Assembly (NCBI RefSeq): GCF_014610845.1
Contig: NZ_JABTCG010000003.1
Span: 496,001 to 560,000, forward strand
DNA: 64,000 bases
Direction: 5' to 3'
DNA from: Maribacter arenosus
GTDB taxonomy: Bacteria > Bacteroidota > Bacteroidia > Flavobacteriales > Flavobacteriaceae
Shown piece by piece: positions 62,135 to 64,000 of the stretch. The notes beneath the pieces were generated by a model that worked only from the letters and a program-made list of their open reading frames with translations, did not search any database and had not been told where the DNA came from. Made by a program: the position numbers and the translations under genes. Position 1 is the stretch's first letter, and each line of letters opens with the position of its first letter.

Positions 62135-62998
62135 ATGAGAAAATATATATTATTATTTGTTGCTTTATTAAGTTCCCCCTTCTTTGTGCTTTCTCAGGAA
62201 AAGGCCAAAGATTCAATAGTTGACAAACCAGAACGCCCTGCATTTGAGAGTACAACGCTAATTGATAACCAAACCAATGTGCTGTTCGATAAAAACACCT
62301 TGGAGGTAATGATGCAGCATAGGTTTGGATTGGTCAATGGTGGCACCAATGATCTTGCCGGATTTTGGGCGCCTTCAAACATTCGTATGGCCCTTTCCTA
62401 TGCCGTGCATGATAGGCTAACCGTTGGGTTTGGTACTACCAAGTTCGATCGTTTACAGGATTTCAATTGGAAAGCCGGCATACTTCGACAGACCCGTTCG
62501 GGAAGAATACCGGTCAGTGTATCGTACTACGGTAATTTTGTTATCGATGCCCGTAAAAAGGGTAATGGTCTTTTTCCAACCAAACAATCCAGATATTCCT
62601 ATTTTAACCAATTGATCATTGCGCGTAGATTTAGTCCTAAGCTATCCTTACAGATCGCCCCTAGTGTATCCCATTATAATCTTGTAGAGCATAGGATGCG
62701 AAATGACGTTGTCGCCCTTTCTGCAGGCGGTCGCTATAAAATCAGCGAACAAACAGCGATAATGGTCGACTATAGCCATCCTTTTGTACATCACCTAAAT
62801 GATGTCGAATTTGATATTGATCCCCAACCGGGATTTAGTTTAGGCTTTGAATTTTCAACCTCAGGTCATGCTTTCCAATTATTCATTAGCAATCTTAATG
62901 GAATTGTACCACAAAAAAATTATGTAAAAAATCCAAATGATTTCTTTTATGGTGATTTTCTATTCGGATTCAACATAACCAGAAATTATAATTTTTAA
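62135..62998 (+). CDS. DUF5777 family outer-membrane beta-barrel protein
   Basis: 287 residues. A signal peptide (1-21) ends FFVLS|QE. The rest is alternating hydrophobic strands ending in an aromatic residue (RNYNF), the outer-membrane barrel signature. The DUF5777 core is seen in FDKNTLEVMMQHRFGLVNGG and MALSYAVHDRLTVGFG. Such barrels stand next to cytochrome genes in this phylum, so an electron or solute route across the outer membrane is conceivable but unproven. Confidence 0.85.
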   Translation: MRKYILLFVALLSSPFFVLSQEKAKDSIVDKPERPAFESTTLIDNQTNVLFDKNTLEVMMQHRFGLVNGGTNDLAGFWAPSNIRMALSYAVHDRLTVGFGTTKFDRLQDFNWKAGILRQTRSGRIPVSVSYYGNFVIDARKKGNGLFPTKQSRYSYFNQLIIARRFSPKLSLQIAPSVSHYNLVEHRMRNDVVALSAGGRYKISEQTAIMVDYSHPFVHHLNDVEFDIDPQPGFSLGFEFSTSGHAFQLFISNLNGIVPQKNYVKNPNDFFYGDFLFGFNITRNYNF

Positions 62999-63095
62999 AA
63001 AAGTAAAAAGTACTGGAAAAACTTAGAATTAACACATTGGATTTTTCTTTTTAAGGACTAAAGGCTTTAAATGATTCTATTTAATTGGGTGTATT

Positions 63096-64000
63096 ATGGA
63101 AAACGACATGACTAATAAGAAGGATAACAACAGACGGAAATTCTTGAAATTAGGATTGATGTCTAGCGTAACTGCAGTCACGGGCGCATCATTGTTGGCT
63201 AATTTGGCATCGGAGGAAGAACTGAAATCCTCAGGTGAAAAAATCAGGTTGTTGACCCCTGATGGTAAGGTAGTTGAAGTTGATGCCGACAACATCAATA
63301 ATTATCCGGAGGCCCATATAACACCCGCTGAATCTAGAAAGGGAATACCCAACAGAAGCTTTGTAATGGTGATAGATCTGGCCAAATGTAAAAATGCCAG
63401 AAACTGTGTTGAAAGTTGCCAAAAAGCCCATAAACTTGATCATCATGAAGAGTTTATGAAAGTGCAGCTCATTCAGGATAATGAAGAAGGATCACCCTAC
63501 TGGTTTCCAAAGCCATGTTTTCATTGCGACGAACCACCCTGTGTAACCGTCTGCCCTACAGGAGCCACTTTTAAACGTGATGATGGTATCGTTTTGATTG
63601 ACAATGATCGATGTATAGGGTGTAAATTCTGTATCACAAGTTGCCCCTATTCGGCTCGTCAATTCAATTGGGGACATAAAGCAAAGTATGATGACACCTC
63701 CCAACCTTATTCACCGGAAACCAGCGTTCCGGCTGCTGAGGGTACGGTTATGAAATGCGATTTTTGCCCCGATTTATTAAGGGAAGGTAAACTACCACAT
63801 TGTGCAAAAGCATGCCCAATGGGTGTTATTTACTTTGGGGACAAGAATGAGGATATAGTAACAAACGGTGAAGAGACCGTCCGTTTTTCCGAGCTTATAA
63901 AAGACCGTGCTGGTTATCGACATTTAGAACATCTGGGAACCAAACCCAATGTATACTACTTACCAGCGGTTAATAGACAGTTTCCATTGGAACGGGGATT
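63096..64000 (+). CDS. Tat-exported 4Fe-4S dicluster protein, N-terminal part (runs off window end)
   Basis: About 301 residues, no stop in the window. A Tat signal (NNRRKFLKLGLMSSV, 11-25) precedes four Cys groups like those of DmsB/NrfC/PsrB electron-transfer subunits: C98, C104, C108; C141, C144, C149, C153; C173, C176, C179, C183; C221, C224, C236, C240. The first group is C-x5-C-x3-C: A101 stands where the second Cys would be. It should pass electrons between a quinol-reactive membrane subunit (NrfD type) and a molybdopterin or cytochrome partner, expected just downstream. An ATG at 63108 is an alternative start. Confidence 0.9.
   Translation, partial: MENDMTNKKDNNRRKFLKLGLMSSVTAVTGASLLANLASEEELKSSGEKIRLLTPDGKVVEVDADNINNYPEAHITPAESRKGIPNRSFVMVIDLAKCKNARNCVESCQKAHKLDHHEEFMKVQLIQDNEEGSPYWFPKPCFHCDEPPCVTVCPTGATFKRDDGIVLIDNDRCIGCKFCITSCPYSARQFNWGHKAKYDDTSQPYSPETSVPAAEGTVMKCDFCPDLLREGKLPHCAKACPMGVIYFGDKNEDIVTNGEETVRFSELIKDRAGYRHLEHLGTKPNVYYLPAVNRQFPLERG

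Noticed and set aside
1-64000. CRISPR arrays, insertion sequences, prophage or integrase genes
   Set aside because: No regularly spaced direct repeats, transposase or integrase motifs or terminal inverted repeats were seen on reading both strands.

Overview
The window reads as a chromosomal segment of a Bacteroidota bacterium, most likely a (marine) member of the Flavobacteriaceae. The evidence is: SecA, RecQ and TatC of the long flavobacterial type, a zeaxanthin-type carotenoid operon, families typical of the phylum (DUF2339/DUF3999, DUF4105 Lnb-like, DUF5777, WG repeats), no Shine-Dalgarno pattern, and repeated Bacteroidota promoters (-33 TTG / -7 TAnnTTTG). The segment is gene-dense, AT-rich and mostly core genome. 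I see no insertion sequence, prophage, integrase or CRISPR array.

Layout. 1-3.3 kb: 5' part of an amidohydrolase, a HisKA_2 membrane sensor kinase and a Tat-exported Gfo/Idh/MocA oxidoreductase. 3.4-8.7 kb: secA, a DUF2795 protein, a cobalamin adenosyltransferase, a 49-residue membrane protein and a shrunken methyltransferase relative. 8.7-18 kb: envelope and housekeeping genes (ABC-F ATPase, Lnb-like DUF4105 protein, pssA, lptB, tatC, kdsD, recQ). 18-27.5 kb: fasciclin protein, carboxypeptidase-regulatory-domain protein, AraC regulator, rluF, DUF3999/DUF2339 pair, class A beta-lactamase-fold hydrolase. 27.6-34.6 kb: two SurA/PpiC-like chaperones, MoxR ATPase, aconitase, two tandem TlpA-like proteins, one without its active-site cysteines. 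34.6-38.6 kb: carotenoid operon (merR-type regulator, crtI, crtB, crtZ) and tRNA-Leu(GAG). 38.6-60 kb: an accessory block of L,D-transpeptidase, Mla lipid transporter, DUF302, flavin reductase/M20/DUF1611, slipin, DNA alkylation repair/GNAT, DUF2267/WG/SDR, deoC-deoD, two universal stress proteins and pta-ackA. 60.4-64 kb: a hexahaem lipoprotein, a monohaem lipoprotein, a DUF5777 barrel and a Tat-exported iron-sulphur protein that runs off the end, i.e. the start of a respiratory or electron-transfer cluster.

The strongest regulatory observation is a repeated composite promoter in the 39.8-60.4 kb block. A 12-bp near-palindrome close to TGAY-N4-RTCA sits 23 nt (24 nt once) upstream of a -7 hexamer-like box TAnnTTTR in front of eight transcription units: HMA-like/L,D-transpeptidase, mla, flavin reductase operon, a lipoprotein, DUF2267 operon, deoC-deoD, universal stress proteins and the cytochrome cluster. 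The geometry places the operator near -41, as in class II activation by CRP/FNR-family proteins. This suggests one regulon joining envelope maintenance, stress proteins, nucleoside salvage and respiration. The regulator is not in the window.

A second regulatory theme is light or B12: the MerR-type regulator heading the carotenoid operon keeps the W-x9-EH signature and an ExHxxG histidine of adenosylcobalamin-binding CarH/LitR photoreceptors. Several proteins have lost or altered canonical active-site residues (RecQ zinc cysteines, TlpA CxxC, SDR tyrosine, HMA CxxC, first iron-sulphur motif); these are listed as findings.
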